Source: Calditrichia bacterium
GTDB lineage: Bacteria > Calditrichota > Calditrichia > RBG-13-44-9 > J075
DNA: 64,000 bases
Assembly: GCA_028284905.1 (NCBI GenBank)
Contig: JANQQU010000030.1
Span: 62,001 to 126,000, forward strand
Direction: 5' to 3'
In this document: one piece after another, positions 1 to 7,825 of the stretch
How the letters are laid out: each line of letters begins with the position of its first letter
Position numbering within the stretch: the stretch's first letter is position 1
The notes under the pieces: model-generated
Told to the model about the DNA's origin: nothing
What the model saw: the letters and a program-made list of their open reading frames with translations, nothing else
Database searches by the model: none
Program-made: the position numbers and the translations under genes

Positions 1-380
1 CAGGCGACGACGTATTCTCGCAGGGATGCTTCCAGGCGAAGTTCCTGGGACCATTCTACATTGTAGCCGACATTGCGGGCATCGATGCAGGGTCGCGGAA
101 TTTCCAGGCGATCCTTGATCTGCACTGTTTTCAATTCCATGATGCGCCCGCCGCCCAGAAAGGAAAGCACGATGTTTTGCGCCAGTTGGGTATGTGGTCC
201 GGAGGCCGGTCCTAACGGCGTTGCTGCACGCTTATCATGAAAATCGACGGAAAAGTCGTATCCGGGAAATCCCTGGTAAAACTTGCGTTTCGGATAACCA
301 TAGATCGATTCTTTTGCAGTATATTCCGCTATTATGCTTGCCAGGTGGGTGCCAAGATCCACACCGATGAGTTCTGCCAT
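1..380 (-). CDS. ygfK: YgfK-like putative selenate reductase/oxidoreductase subunit, N-terminal part
   Basis: Partial gene running off the left edge; the 126 visible residues begin at an ATG at 380 preceded by AGGAG ten bases upstream. The segment has ATPLGPASGPHTQLAQNIV, then GGGRIMELKTVQIKDRLE, then PCIDARNVGYNVEWS. This closely follows what I remember of the N-terminus of Escherichia coli YgfK, a large Fe-S/FAD protein related to dihydropyrimidine dehydrogenase and glutamate synthase small subunit and associated with the selenate/purine catabolism cluster. The matching part is the flavin-binding TIM-barrel start. The catalytic, Fe-S and FAD domains lie outside the window, so activity and partners cannot be judged. 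Confidence 0.82.
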   Translation of the reverse strand, partial: MAELIGVDLGTHLASIIAEYTAKESIYGYPKRKFYQGFPGYDFSVDFHDKRAATPLGPASGPHTQLAQNIVLSFLGGGRIMELKTVQIKDRLEIPRPCIDARNVGYNVEWSQELRLEASLREYVVA

Positions 381-857
381 TAAACGAAGGCTCCTGAATT
401 ACTTGCGCCGTCCAACTTTCGTATCAATTATTATCCCTTCCTCATCGCTGAAATCACAGCCATTAATCATAATGACTTTCGCGATAGATACTTGTGAAAA
501 TAATCAATACTCTGAAAATGAAAATTTCTCATACTGGATAACTTTTTGTCCAAGACCGAACAATGCGCCCCGAATGATATAAGTTTAAAATAATGCTGGG
601 AAATAATCAAATAATCAACGATTAATTTTATTTCACGGCGATTCCCGAAAGAATTATCAGCAGAATGCGCGAGTCCGGGTTATCATAAATATCGCTTGTG
701 CCAACTTGCGAATAACCATATAATATTTTTCGGGTTATTGAGCTCATTTCTTTAGTATTGAGAAAATTAACCTTCTGTGCCTGTCTTATTTTGATAAAGC
801 TTTATATCTGAGAATTATTTCAAATTTGCGCGTATTTAAAAAGTTTGGAGCCTTCCC
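381..857. other. AT-rich divergent intergenic region
   Basis: About 480 bases between the leftward YgfK-like gene and the rightward deiodinase-like gene. It must contain both promoters, but I could not pick a convincing -35/-10 pair in the AT-rich background. A short open frame here on the plus strand overlaps the YgfK start and has no ribosome binding site. I see no RNA gene, repeat array or mobile element. Confidence 0.6.
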
Positions 858-1526
858 TTGAAAAAAGCACAGTTTATACCGTTAGCGGATTACCAGGAAT
901 ATTCGACCGAGGAAATGAAAGAACGTTCAGCCGCTTTTTATCAGGAGATTAAGCGACGACGCACAGTGCGGGATTATTCCGCTCAGCCGGTAGACCGCAA
1001 AGTTATCGAAAATTGCCTGCTGGCCGCCGGCACCGCCCCCAATGGCGCCAATCGTCAACCCTGGCATTTCGTTGTTATCAGCGATCCGGAGATAAAACGG
1101 GAAATTCGCATCGCCGCGGAAAAGGAAGAACAGGAATTCTACAATGGCCGTGCGCCGCAGGAGTGGCTGGATGCCCTCGCCCATCTCGGCACCGATGAAT
1201 TCAAACCGTTTTTGGAAACGGCGCCCTATCTCATCGCCATTTTTGCCCAGAGCTATGAACCAATGGAAAATGAGAAACGGGCGAAAAATTATTATGTGCA
1301 GGAATCGGTTGGTATCGCGACGGGTTTTCTGATTAATGCCCTGCACCATAGCGGACTGGCGACATTAACACATACGCCCAGCCCGATGGCTTTTTTGAAC
1401 AATATTTTAAAACGACCGAAAAATGAACGTCCCTATCTATTACTGGTAGTTGGACACCCGGCGGAAGATGCTTCCGTACCTGATATTAGCAAAAAACCAT
1501 TGGATGATATTGCCACTTTTTTCTAA
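858..1526 (+). CDS. Iodotyrosine deiodinase (IYD)-type nitroreductase family flavoprotein
   Basis: A 222-residue protein of the nitroreductase fold, starting at TTG 858 with GGAG seven bases upstream. Residues 33-41 (RRRTVRDYS) and 62-69 (NGANRQPW) are the FMN-binding signatures. The insertion at residues 86-121 is the active-site lid typical of iodotyrosine deiodinases, with E91, Y95 and K116 in the exact spacing (E, +4 Y, +21 K) of the residues that grip the halotyrosine zwitterion. In this family FMN is reduced and halide is reductively removed from halogenated tyrosines. The complete triad argues for true IYD-like substrate binding rather than a generic nitroreductase; the physiological substrate and electron donor are unknown. 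It sits alone, followed by 260 bases of non-coding DNA. Confidence 0.85.
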   Translation: MKKAQFIPLADYQEYSTEEMKERSAAFYQEIKRRRTVRDYSAQPVDRKVIENCLLAAGTAPNGANRQPWHFVVISDPEIKREIRIAAEKEEQEFYNGRAPQEWLDALAHLGTDEFKPFLETAPYLIAIFAQSYEPMENEKRAKNYYVQESVGIATGFLINALHHSGLATLTHTPSPMAFLNNILKRPKNERPYLLLVVGHPAEDASVPDISKKPLDDIATFF

Positions 1527-1601
1527 GCATGTAAGCATTAAGACAAAAATATTTTGTAATTATAAAAAATCGAAATTAAGCGCTCAACTGCCATTTGCAA
1601 A

Positions 1602-1617
1602 TGGGCAAATGGGCAAA
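1602..1617. repeat. Two tandem TGGGCAAA octamers
   Basis: Two perfect copies of TGGGCAAA, preceded by the related TTTGCAAA, lie in the gap between the deiodinase-like and AAA+ genes. The reverse complement of the same octamer (TTTGCCCA) is repeated four times at 58201-58232, so the unit recurs in this genome. There is no sign of coding function. Confidence 0.6.
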
Positions 1618-1789
1618 AATATCTGCGAATAACCATTGATCTGTTGATTATCTGGATATTTTATCTAAATAATTATGCTGTAATAAAAGATTTTCGATTT
1701 TCAGGGAAGTAGTAAATAACCATTGAATGTTCGTTCCCGGATGCTTTATATAATTAACATTCGGAACGGTTGAGGACAGGAGCAAATTT

Positions 1790-4700
1790 TTGGATATTCT
1801 AATTTCCGTAATTGTCGGGATTTTTGTCGGCTATTACCTGCATCGTAAAGCAACTGCCAACGAAGCGAACAGCCAACCACTGATTTCAACACCTGCAGCA
1901 CCCGCGCCTGCCGAGGGAGAGCAACCGAAAACCGGCGACGACAACCTTTATAAGCTGGCTGAAAAAGTAGACGAATTTTACGAGCGTTCTTCCGCATATC
2001 CGGATGATCTGCTTGAACTGGACGACTTTAAAAAAGGTGTGGAGCTGCTCCGGGATAAACAAAAATATGCCATCGATGATCTCTTTGGCTATGCCACCGG
2101 CGTCAACGTCATGCTGGCCTGTATGGCTCTGGAAGCGCTTTCCGAGCGGGATGATATGGAAGATGATCCCGAGCAGTTATTTAAGCTGCTCTCCCACTCC
2201 CTTTACTGGCCGCGCTATTTCGTCCTCAAGCTGCTGCACAAACGTTTAAAAGCCCCGATGCTTAGCCAGGTGCTTTCCCGGCTGGACGATACCTGGACGG
2301 ATAACGTGCCATTGCGGGTATTGAAGGAGTTTATCAAGAACCGTCTGGAAGCCGGCGACCCGCTAACCTTTGGTGATGAGCTTAAAGATGCAACGGAAAA
2401 TCAGCTGGAAGAACTGGAAAGCCTCGTCAAAGAACTGGGCAAGGAATACCAGGACCCGTTGAAAGATGAAATCGAGCAGCTGCAAGGCACCCGCATCGAC
2501 AAGGAATTTTTGAAAAGCTTCGGGGAATTCTGGTTTGATGAAGGCGATGATGGTGATGAATGGATTTCCCATGAAGATCTGCGTGATAAGGTCGACCAAC
2601 TGGAACAATCCCTGCAGGAAGAAAAATCCCCCTCGGTTATTCTGGTGGGCGAACAAGGCGTGGGAAAAACTGCGATTGCCCGCTGCCTTGGACTGCGCCT
2701 GAAGGAAAAGGGCTGGCACATTTTTGAAGCCGGTTCGACCAATCTACTCGCCGGACAAATGTATATCGGTCAATTGGAAGAGCGGGTGCAGAACCTGGTT
2801 CAGAAAATTGGCGGCAAACGCAAAGTGCTTTGGGTAATTCCTAATTTTCACGAGCTTATGTGGGCCGGCACGCACAAATACAGCCCGATGTCCCTGCTCG
2901 ACATGCTTTTCCCTTACATCGAAAAAGGGGACTTGCTAATCCTGGGCGAAACCCACCCCACCGCTTATGAGCGACTGGTACAAAATTCTCCACGGCTGCG
3001 TTCTGTTCTACAAACCATAACCGTGCAACCATTACCACAGGAAAAAACGATCGCACTGGCGCAGGAATGGGTGAATCGCAAAACAGAAGAAAACACCAAG
3101 GAAGCAGTCATCACAGCCGAGACACTCGCAGAAGCTTTTCAGCTTACACAGCAATATATGGGTGATAAAGCGGCTCCGGGTAATCTGCTCCAGTTTATTA
3201 ATCTCACCTGGAAACGCATGTCCAGCGGAGAAGATGACGCGCCGCGGGAAATCAATCTGGACGACCTGCTCGTTACGCTCTCTCAGTTGACCGGTCTGCC
3301 GATCAATATACTTGATGATCGCCAGGGTCTCGATCTCACATCGCTGGAGTCCTTTTTCCACCAACGGGTGCTGGGGCAACCGGAGGCAATTCATTGCCTG
3401 GTCGAAAGAGTTGCGATGATCAAGGCCGGGCTTACTGATCCCACGCGTCCCCAGGGTGTTTTTCTCTTTGCCGGCCCAACCGGTACCGGTAAAACAGAAA
3501 TCGCGAAAACTCTCGCGGAATTTCTCTTTGGCTCCGAACAGCGCATGATTCGTTTGGATATGAGTGAATTTCAAACCCCAATGTCGATTGATCGCATTAT
3601 TGGAGAGGGAGAGAATAATCCGAAAAGCACTGCATTGGTCAACCTGATCCGCAAGCAACCCTTCTCGGTGGTATTGCTGGACGAGTTTGAAAAATCCGAC
3701 CCGAATGTCTGGGACCTCTTTCTGCAGGTTTTTGATGATGGCCGCTTGACCGATCGCCGCGGCAACACTGCAGATTTCCGTCATTGCATTATTATCATGA
3801 CGTCGAATCTTGGCGGTGCGATTCCGACCGGCACGAGCATTGGGTTTACCGGCGCACAGAACATTTTTACCTCTACCCATGTGGATAAGGCGATTACCAA
3901 AACCTTTCGGAAAGAATTTATTAACCGGATCGACCGCATCATCATATTCCAGCCGCTAAATCGCACGGTAATGCGCGAGATTCTTCGGAACGAGCTGCAG
4001 GCAGTAATGCAGCGCCGGGGACTGAGAAATCGCACCTGGGCGGTGGAATGGCATGATTCCGCTATCGAGTTCCTGCTGGACAAAGGCTTCACCCCGGATC
4101 TTGGCGCACGTCCTTTAAAACGGGCAATCGAACGCTTTTTACTGTCGCCGCTGTCTATGACAATTGTCAATCATCAATTTCCGGAAGGCGACCAGTTTCT
4201 TTTTGTGCGCAGTAAAGCCAAGCAGATCGAAGTAGAGTTTATCGATCCTGATACGCCGGACGATGGCGGCCTTTCCGAGGCAATCCCGGAAGGAGAAGAA
4301 GAACCACGTTTGGAGAGTATTTTACTCGATCCGGCCGGCACCATTCAGGAGGCTGCATTCCTGAAGAAGAAGTATGAGGAAATAGAAGCGATACTCGCCA
4401 ACGAAGAATGGGAAAACAGGAAAGCGGATGCACTCTCGCAAACGGCTCGTCCCGGATTTTGGGAATCTCCGGAGCGCTTTGCGACGCTTGGTCTCGCGGA
4501 GTATATGGATCGTATCGAGTCCGGATTCAACACCGCCCAACGCTTGCTGGAGCGACTGATTGGCAATAATCCCAGCGATCGCAAACAATTTTCCGTACCG
4601 CTGGTTCAACGGCTTTCCCAACAGTTGTATTTGATTGATTCGGCAATTCTCTGCGTGCAGGCAGATCACATTCGCGACGCGTTCGTTCTCGTAGAGGCCG

Positions 4701-5179
4701 GTAGCGATACCCAGGTAAAACAAGATCAGCATAATGATTTTGCCCGGCAGGTCGCCGGCATGTACCGTAACTGGGTGGAAAAACGGCGGATGCGTTTCAA
4801 GATACTGTCGGAAAGCAATGGCAACGACGAAATACCATACCGGCTAATGATGGCAGTTGCCGGCTACGCCAGTCTTGGTATTCTGGAAAATGAACAAGGC
4901 CTTCATGTGCTCGAAATACCCGCCGGCGGCAAATCATTCCGTCGTTGCAAGACGCATGTCCGTGTCGTTCCGCAGCCGATCGAACCAGCCGGATACGAAT
5001 CCGGTGCTCTTTTAAAGCAGGCGACAGAAGCATTTGCGAAGGAAAAGATTGAAGACGATCGCTTGACGATCATCCGGCGTTATCGGGAGGCCCCCTCTCC
5101 GTTGGTGCGGGACAGCCGAAAGTGGCGAACCGGCCGCCTGGATCGGGTGCTTGGCGGAGACTTTGACCTCTTCTCTTAG
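1790..5179 (+). CDS. Membrane-anchored ClpB-like AAA+ ATPase fused to a degenerate release-factor-2-like module
   Basis: 1129 residues from TTG 1790 (ACAGGAG seven bases upstream). Layout: one hydrophobic N-terminal segment (1-18), a helical ClpB-N/middle-like region (50-250), AAA+ domain 1 with Walker A GEQGVGKT at 287-294, then AAA+ domain 2 with GPTGTGKT at 562-569, Walker B LLDE near 629-632, sensor TSN at 671-673 and GAR at 772-774. Domain 1 has a degenerate Walker B (VIPNFHEL where VIDELH-type is expected), so it probably binds but does not hydrolyse ATP. Residues 855-1061 align well, by eye, with the N-terminal and PCRF parts of release factor 2 (e.g. DAFVLVEAGSDTQVKQD and GYASLGILENEQGLHVLEIP). 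Residues 1094-1129 match the RF2 C-terminal end. The GGQ domain between them is missing and the SPF stop-codon motif is not kept. Likely a ribosome- or aggregate-directed unfoldase; function unproven. Confidence 0.85.
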   Translation: MDILISVIVGIFVGYYLHRKATANEANSQPLISTPAAPAPAEGEQPKTGDDNLYKLAEKVDEFYERSSAYPDDLLELDDFKKGVELLRDKQKYAIDDLFGYATGVNVMLACMALEALSERDDMEDDPEQLFKLLSHSLYWPRYFVLKLLHKRLKAPMLSQVLSRLDDTWTDNVPLRVLKEFIKNRLEAGDPLTFGDELKDATENQLEELESLVKELGKEYQDPLKDEIEQLQGTRIDKEFLKSFGEFWFDEGDDGDEWISHEDLRDKVDQLEQSLQEEKSPSVILVGEQGVGKTAIARCLGLRLKEKGWHIFEAGSTNLLAGQMYIGQLEERVQNLVQKIGGKRKVLWVIPNFHELMWAGTHKYSPMSLLDMLFPYIEKGDLLILGETHPTAYERLVQNSPRLRSVLQTITVQPLPQEKTIALAQEWVNRKTEENTKEAVITAETLAEAFQLTQQYMGDKAAPGNLLQFINLTWKRMSSGEDDAPREINLDDLLVTLSQLTGLPINILDDRQGLDLTSLESFFHQRVLGQPEAIHCLVERVAMIKAGLTDPTRPQGVFLFAGPTGTGKTEIAKTLAEFLFGSEQRMIRLDMSEFQTPMSIDRIIGEGENNPKSTALVNLIRKQPFSVVLLDEFEKSDPNVWDLFLQVFDDGRLTDRRGNTADFRHCIIIMTSNLGGAIPTGTSIGFTGAQNIFTSTHVDKAITKTFRKEFINRIDRIIIFQPLNRTVMREILRNELQAVMQRRGLRNRTWAVEWHDSAIEFLLDKGFTPDLGARPLKRAIERFLLSPLSMTIVNHQFPEGDQFLFVRSKAKQIEVEFIDPDTPDDGGLSEAIPEGEEEPRLESILLDPAGTIQEAAFLKKKYEEIEAILANEEWENRKADALSQTARPGFWESPERFATLGLAEYMDRIESGFNTAQRLLERLIGNNPSDRKQFSVPLVQRLSQQLYLIDSAILCVQADHIRDAFVLVEAGSDTQVKQDQHNDFARQVAGMYRNWVEKRRMRFKILSESNGNDEIPYRLMMAVAGYASLGILENEQGLHVLEIPAGGKSFRRCKTHVRVVPQPIEPAGYESGALLKQATEAFAKEKIEDDRLTIIRRYREAPSPLVRDSRKWRTGRLDRVLGGDFDLFS

Positions 5180-5190
5180 AAAGAGATATG

Positions 5191-5207
5191 GAGGCGTAAA
5201 TCGCCTC
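5191..5207. other. Small hairpin after the AAA+ gene
   Basis: GAGGCG-taaat-CGCCTC forms a six-pair stem just downstream of the AAA+/RF2-like gene. There is no following T-tract, so it is not a classical intrinsic terminator. Confidence 0.35.
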
Positions 5208-5340
5208 GAATGTGATGCAGCGCCTTGATTTTTAATGCTTGATCCATTACGATAAGCCGATAGGATAAATAAGAATACAGATCATCAAAATATAATCACT
5301 GTTTAGTAACATCTTGTTTATTTTAATGAAAGGGGACATT

Positions 5341-6252
5341 ATGACACTTTTAAAATTTAGCAATCGGGTAATGTTACTGCTGATCGCAATTACAATGATA
5401 TTGCAGGCACAATCCGGCATTCGAGTGGTACAAAAACATACCTCGGCTGTCGATCCGAAGGAGAATGGCACTCAGACGATATCCATCTCGCAGAATGCGC
5501 TGGCGATTGAATCGAAATCACCGGCATATCATTATCTGATGATCTTCCGGGCAATGGACAAGGTGATTGAAAATGCCGATTTAAAAAACGGCACTTATAT
5601 GCAAATCACTGGTGAACAGATTCAACAGTTTGGTGCTATCAAGCAGCAGGCAATGCCGCAGCTGGGGGCATATCAGGACCTCATCAAGCAAAAAATGGCA
5701 GAGGCGAAGGAGAAAATGTCCGAAGAAGACCGGAAAAAATTTGAACAATATACGAAGCAGCACGGTAGTCCCATTCCCGGCATGCCCGGCGAAGAAGAAA
5801 CTGAAGACCAAACGAAATTCGAAGTATCCGGCACTGGCATTACTGTCGGCCAATGGTCCAACACTACCCATTATATCGGGTATGAAGGCAAAAGCAAAAT
5901 TGAAGAAGTATGGACTATTTCTCCGAAATCGCTAAATATCACCCAGGGCGACCTTAGTGTTTTCGAAAAGCTCGGTGATTTTCTCTCACCGCTCAGCAGC
6001 GACATGGCAGAAAAAATGGCCGGCAGTTTCCGGGTTGGCAGCGAAGAGTTTGAGAAGAGAAACGGCTTTGCCGGCATTCCGGTGAAAAGACAGGAAATCA
6101 ATAGCAACGGCCAGGTTTCCTCGACGGATATGACCGAAGAAGTTTCTCGTCAGAATTTCTCCGCGGAAACTTTCCAGATTCCGAACAAAGAAAAACTGAA
6201 GAAGCAAGATATTATGGGCGGTGCGCAGGAGCAGATGAGACAATTCCGCTAG
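5341..6252 (+). CDS. Secreted DUF4412-like protein of unknown function
   Basis: 303 residues. I chose the ATG at 5341 because AAAGGGG lies five bases upstream; a longer in-frame start at 5314 lacks this. Residues 1-29 are a signal peptide (hydrophobic MLLLIAITMILQAQSG). The rest is a polar periplasmic or outer-membrane-facing protein with a charged helical stretch rich in K/E near residues 110-140 and a C-terminal half with short beta-type segments. The style (signal peptide, sequence such as GIPVKRQEINSNGQ, repeated mention of a bound or converted ligand fold) is like DUF4412/LolA-fold proteins of FCB bacteria, but I cannot name the function. A strong terminator follows. Confidence 0.7.
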   Translation: MTLLKFSNRVMLLLIAITMILQAQSGIRVVQKHTSAVDPKENGTQTISISQNALAIESKSPAYHYLMIFRAMDKVIENADLKNGTYMQITGEQIQQFGAIKQQAMPQLGAYQDLIKQKMAEAKEKMSEEDRKKFEQYTKQHGSPIPGMPGEEETEDQTKFEVSGTGITVGQWSNTTHYIGYEGKSKIEEVWTISPKSLNITQGDLSVFEKLGDFLSPLSSDMAEKMAGSFRVGSEEFEKRNGFAGIPVKRQEINSNGQVSSTDMTEEVSRQNFSAETFQIPNKEKLKKQDIMGGAQEQMRQFR

Positions 6253-6283
6253 TCGTTAGCCTTTAGTAATATTTTCAAAATTT

Positions 6284-6346
6284 AGTGGCAGTAGCAATTG
6301 CAGTAGGCAAAAAAAAGCCACTGTCAACTGCTGCTGCCACTTTTTT
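6284..6346 (+). terminator. Intrinsic terminator after the DUF4412-like gene
   Basis: An imperfect long stem pairs AGTGGCAGTAGC at 6284 with the complement ending GCTGCTGCCACT at 6341. An inner GGC/GCC closes over an A8 loop, and a six-base T-tract follows immediately (6341-6346). Confidence 0.85.
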
Positions 6347-6370
6347 ATTACATCGCCAAACGTATCGCAT

Positions 6371-7585
6371 ATGGACACTGCAAATCCCCTCGACTATCTG
6401 AATACGCAAATTCTTCACTGGGAAGAAAATCCGGAGAACGAAACGCTACGCCAGCAGCAGTTACAGGCTTTTCATTCTCCCCGTCTGTATGAATTTCTTG
6501 CCTGGCAATATCAGGAATTAGCACCGTCAGGGATTCTAAGCGTTGCCGGCAGGCCATTTCCGGCAGCATTAATTGAATTGCCGAGCTCACTACGATCATC
6601 CCCGGATAGTCTTTTAGGTCAACTCCGGCAAGTCCGGCAGCAAGCACTTCCGGATACATTCCACCAAACCAGCGAATATTATCTTAATGCCTTGAAATCT
6701 CAATTGCCCGCTATGTGGGACGGCGAAACCTATTGTCTATCATCGCTGCAGGCAGACGAGCCTCTTCAGCTTCATTGCCGTACGGGGACTTATTTCAAAG
6801 CCTTAAAAACCTGTGATATCCTGGAATTCGAGTTGCTCACCCAATTTGGCAAACGGATGCCGGACGCAGCAGAATTTGGAGCATTCAGCGAGGAATTATC
6901 ACTTCGGCAAATGCTTCACAAAAACGGCAATCCACTGCTTGGCGATTGTGGGCGGGAAGCAGCGATTGGTATTTCCCTGGCGATATTTTTCCGGAAAGGA
7001 AATGACTACCATGCTTTGCTGCGTACCTGCACGGCGCGAAATGCTTACTCCCCTCGCCTGTTTCACAGCGTTCCTTCCCTGATGATGCAACCAGTAAGCG
7101 CAGACCATCAGGGGGAGTATTCGATTCTCCACAATATTTTTCGGGAATATTTGGAAGAAGTGTTTGATCATCCGGAAATAGAGCATTTATCGGAGGCGTC
7201 GGCGCCCAAGGCATTCTACCAACATCCCGACATGGAATATTTGCAGCAGCTTCTTGCCCGGGGGGATGCCCAGCTTGAGCTGAGCGGCATGGCTGTGGAC
7301 CTTTTTAAATTACGACCGGAAATATGCGCGGTATTGATTATCGATACTCCGGAGTGGATTGAAAATCATCTAAGTGAAAAAAACGAGCTTTCCCGCCCGG
7401 CAGATCTAACTTTCCCGGCATCTCAATCAAAAATTACTCCGTCAACCATCGAGAGTCGAATTTTTGCGGTCCAATTAGGGAAAAATGGCAATCTGCCTGC
7501 GGATATTCTGCTTCCGGATCATTTTTCGCCACCGGGAGCTGCCGCATTATTTCTGGGTTTAAGAACGCTGCAGCAAAGACTTTAA
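6371..7585 (+). CDS. Hypothetical cytosolic protein
   Basis: 404 residues, no signal peptide or membrane segment, and no catalytic motif I recognise. It starts 25 bases after the preceding terminator and has no clear Shine-Dalgarno sequence, so the start at 6371 is uncertain. The C-terminal third ends in a hydrophobic motif, LPDHFSPPGAAALFLGLRTL, that reads like a packed helix. The central region has many H/C/E residues but no regular metal-binding pattern. Base composition resembles the neighbouring genes. It could be a two-domain regulator or Nudix-like protein, but nothing in the sequence proves it. Confidence 0.6.
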   Translation: MDTANPLDYLNTQILHWEENPENETLRQQQLQAFHSPRLYEFLAWQYQELAPSGILSVAGRPFPAALIELPSSLRSSPDSLLGQLRQVRQQALPDTFHQTSEYYLNALKSQLPAMWDGETYCLSSLQADEPLQLHCRTGTYFKALKTCDILEFELLTQFGKRMPDAAEFGAFSEELSLRQMLHKNGNPLLGDCGREAAIGISLAIFFRKGNDYHALLRTCTARNAYSPRLFHSVPSLMMQPVSADHQGEYSILHNIFREYLEEVFDHPEIEHLSEASAPKAFYQHPDMEYLQQLLARGDAQLELSGMAVDLFKLRPEICAVLIIDTPEWIENHLSEKNELSRPADLTFPASQSKITPSTIESRIFAVQLGKNGNLPADILLPDHFSPPGAAALFLGLRTLQQRL

Positions 7586-7690
7586 TATACTGTATAAATT
7601 AGATTTACAGCCATTCTGAAAAATACATTTGGAAATCAAATCGGAAATCTGTGATCGACCCGTTTTCCAAAGCACTAGTGATTTTTTTAA

Positions 7691-7808
7691 GTTAAAGGTG
7701 AGCCCTTTTTGGGTTGCCTGGTACCGACCTCCCACCAGGCGCACCGGGGGCATGCATGGTGCCGGGTATATACCTAGTGTACCTCACCGCAGCCCCTGGT
7801 GTCTTTTT
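7691..7808 (+). ncRNA. Candidate structured RNA (unassigned)
   Basis: This convergent gap between two genes holds a GC-rich block that folds as a multibranch structure. A closing stem GGTGAG (7697-7702) pairs with CTCACC (7783-7788). Inside are CCC/GGG over T5, a perfect GCCTGGT/ACCAGGC hairpin (7716-7740), GCACC/GGTGC over a 12-base loop (7741-7762) and the self-complementary GGTATATACC (7765-7774). CACC at 7785-7788 can instead pair with GGTG at 7798-7801, just before TCTTTTT, giving a terminator-like alternative. No plus-strand gene follows, so it is not an obvious riboswitch. I do not recognise the family. It could also be the remnant of a mobile element end. Confidence 0.4.
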
Positions 7809-7825
7809 ATTCCTGCAAGAAAATC

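Noticed and set aside
334-582. 82-residue open frame on the plus strand
   Set aside because: It overlaps the YgfK-like start, has no ribosome binding site and shows no domain; the YgfK reading on the other strand is far better supported.
3032-3880. 282-residue open frame opposite the AAA+ gene
   Set aside because: It is an antisense shadow of the conserved AAA+ domain 2 region; its protein has no coherent motif.
7691-7808. Riboswitch controlling a downstream gene
   Set aside because: The next gene is on the opposite strand and convergent, so no target is regulated in cis; retained only as a candidate RNA.
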